The notes beneath the pieces were generated by a model. The model was not told the DNA's origin, did not search any database, and saw nothing but the letters and a program-made list of their open reading frames with translations. A DNA stretch of 64,000 bases. It comes from Streptococcus suis (GTDB taxonomy: Bacteria; Bacillota; Bacilli; Lactobacillales; Streptococcaceae). A program made the position numbers and the translations under genes. The DNA is taken from contig NZ_POQQ01000040.1 of the NCBI RefSeq assembly GCF_002964575.1, positions 124,001 through 188,000 on the forward strand. The letters are read 5' to 3'. Positions 63,401 to 64,000 of this stretch are shown here, in pieces (the first letter of the stretch is position 1; each line of letters begins with the position of its first letter).

Positions 63401-64000
63401 CTAAATCTTTATGTTAGCTAATACTTTAGCAATCTGATGTTCAGGCAATTTATTATTCTTAATAAAATTTAATGCGTTTATTCCCATTTTTTCTATCTCT
63501 TTTTTTTCTAATTTAGATATTGTGAGTAGTGACTCAACTAATGAATCATTGAAATTTTCAATTAAGTACATATAGTCATAATATTCATCAGGAATTCCAG
63601 ATAATTTGTATCCTAGCATTGGAGTTCCTGATGATAAATACTCCATTATTTTTGATGGAAAACTATATTTCGTGAATTCCTGATCATTTTTTCTCGGATT
63701 GATTAACAGATCTGACTTCGATTGTAATTCAACTACTTCTAAATTATTCAATATTCCTAGATATCTAATATTTCCAGCTTGTTTGGAAATTTCAATAACC
63801 TCATTTTTCATAGGTCCATCACCGCAAATTTGAAGGATAATATTTGTATCTTTTAATTTACCAAATGATTCCAACATATCCTTGACTCCATACATTTTAT
63901 CTAAAGTCCCCGTATATAATACAATAAATTCAGTCGAATCTTCTACATCATCTTTCAGACTTTCAAAGTTATTTATACTAACTTCATTAGGAATCCCTTC
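63401..64000 (-). CDS. Family 4/1 glycosyltransferase, C-terminal part (cut by window edge)
   Basis: At least 200 residues, open to the right edge; the frame continues upstream of the first internal ATG (63895) through LYTGTLDKMYGVKDMLESFG, so the gene begins outside the window. Seen: GTLDKMYGV (end of the first Rossmann unit), ILQICGDGPMKNEV, SKSDLLINPRKNDQEFTKYSFP with the donor-binding region, and KIMEYLSSGTPMLGY near the end, all typical of GT-B family 4. The sugar is unknown. Confidence 0.87.
   Translation of the reverse strand, partial: EGIPNEVSINNFESLKDDVEDSTEFIVLYTGTLDKMYGVKDMLESFGKLKDTNIILQICGDGPMKNEVIEISKQAGNIRYLGILNNLEVVELQSKSDLLINPRKNDQEFTKYSFPSKIMEYLSSGTPMLGYKLSGIPDEYYDYMYLIENFNDSLVESLLTISKLEKKEIEKMGINALNFIKNNKLPEHQIAKVLANIKI

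Overview
The window is a chromosomal segment of a low-GC Gram-positive coccus, almost certainly Streptococcus suis or a very close relative. The reasons are a complete arginine deiminase (ADS) cluster with a divergent FNR-like regulator (FlpS type), a large histidine-triad zinc lipoprotein of the HtpS/Pht family under AdcR-type boxes, a L-lysine-type MurE, an EndA-like secreted nuclease, glf, and a capsule locus entering from the right edge. No rRNA, tRNA, CRISPR array, prophage or intact insertion sequence was recognised. Species assignment rests on gene content and remembered family sequences, not on a search.

Layout. 0-17.7 kb: end of an MFS transporter, a MetE-like methyltransferase behind a MetR/MtaR-type box, the giant zinc-regulated histidine triad protein, a GntP-type permease joined to the folate operon (folE-folP-folB-folK), a Nudix hydrolase, a VTC/DUF4956 pair, an amino-acid permease, a membrane protein of unknown role, exoA and a CDF-like transporter that also carries an AdcR-type box. 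17.8-23.8 kb: an operon coding for a family 5 binding-protein ABC transporter plus a zinc aspartoacylase/desuccinylase-like hydrolase, preceded by Fur-family-like palindromes. 23.9-35.9 kb: PlsC-like acyltransferase, murE, a FhuCDBG-like iron-siderophore uptake operon, glutathione peroxidase, RsuA-type pseudouridine synthase, glutathionyl-hydroquinone reductase, a candidate small RNA, nagB behind two NagR-type operators, queA and argR. 35.9-43.6 kb: the ADS cluster, read right to left (arcA, arcB, arcC, arcD, a dipeptidase), with flpS adjoining upstream of arcA. 43.9-53.6 kb: secreted nuclease, whiA-yvcK-rapZ, RidA, a RelBE-type toxin-antitoxin pair, a 44-residue YSIRK micro-ORF, a PH-domain protein, and tseB-like/aspartate aminotransferase/asnS, then a MarR regulator. 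53.7-64 kb: glf, a broken Rpn-type nuclease gene, a UDP-glucose dehydrogenase fused to an N-terminal Xre DNA-binding domain, a scar with IS110 and acetyltransferase remnants, then an AT-rich capsule cluster read right to left: glycosyltransferase (cut by the window edge), wzy, glycosyltransferase, wzx, licD-like, gct/tagD, and a frameshifted hexapeptide acyltransferase.

How the parts fit. Several regulons can be read from the sequence: zinc (AdcR boxes at htpS and at the CDF-like gene), iron/peroxide or another metal (7-1-7 palindromes at the siderophore operon and the family 5 ABC operon), amino-sugar (NagR operators at nagB), carbon/arginine/oxygen (cre site, palindromes, flpS and argR around the ADS genes). 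The capsule genes predict a polysaccharide decorated through CDP-glycerol (gct plus a LicD-type transferase), possibly containing galactofuranose (glf).

The most unusual item is the Xre-UDP-glucose dehydrogenase fusion at 55904-57397. A palindrome lies across the -35 element and spacer of its own promoter, which suggests a metabolic enzyme that may control its own transcription. Other items of note are the AdcR box on a non-canonical CDF gene, the YSIRK-only micro-ORF, and a capsule acyltransferase out of frame at a six-G tract.
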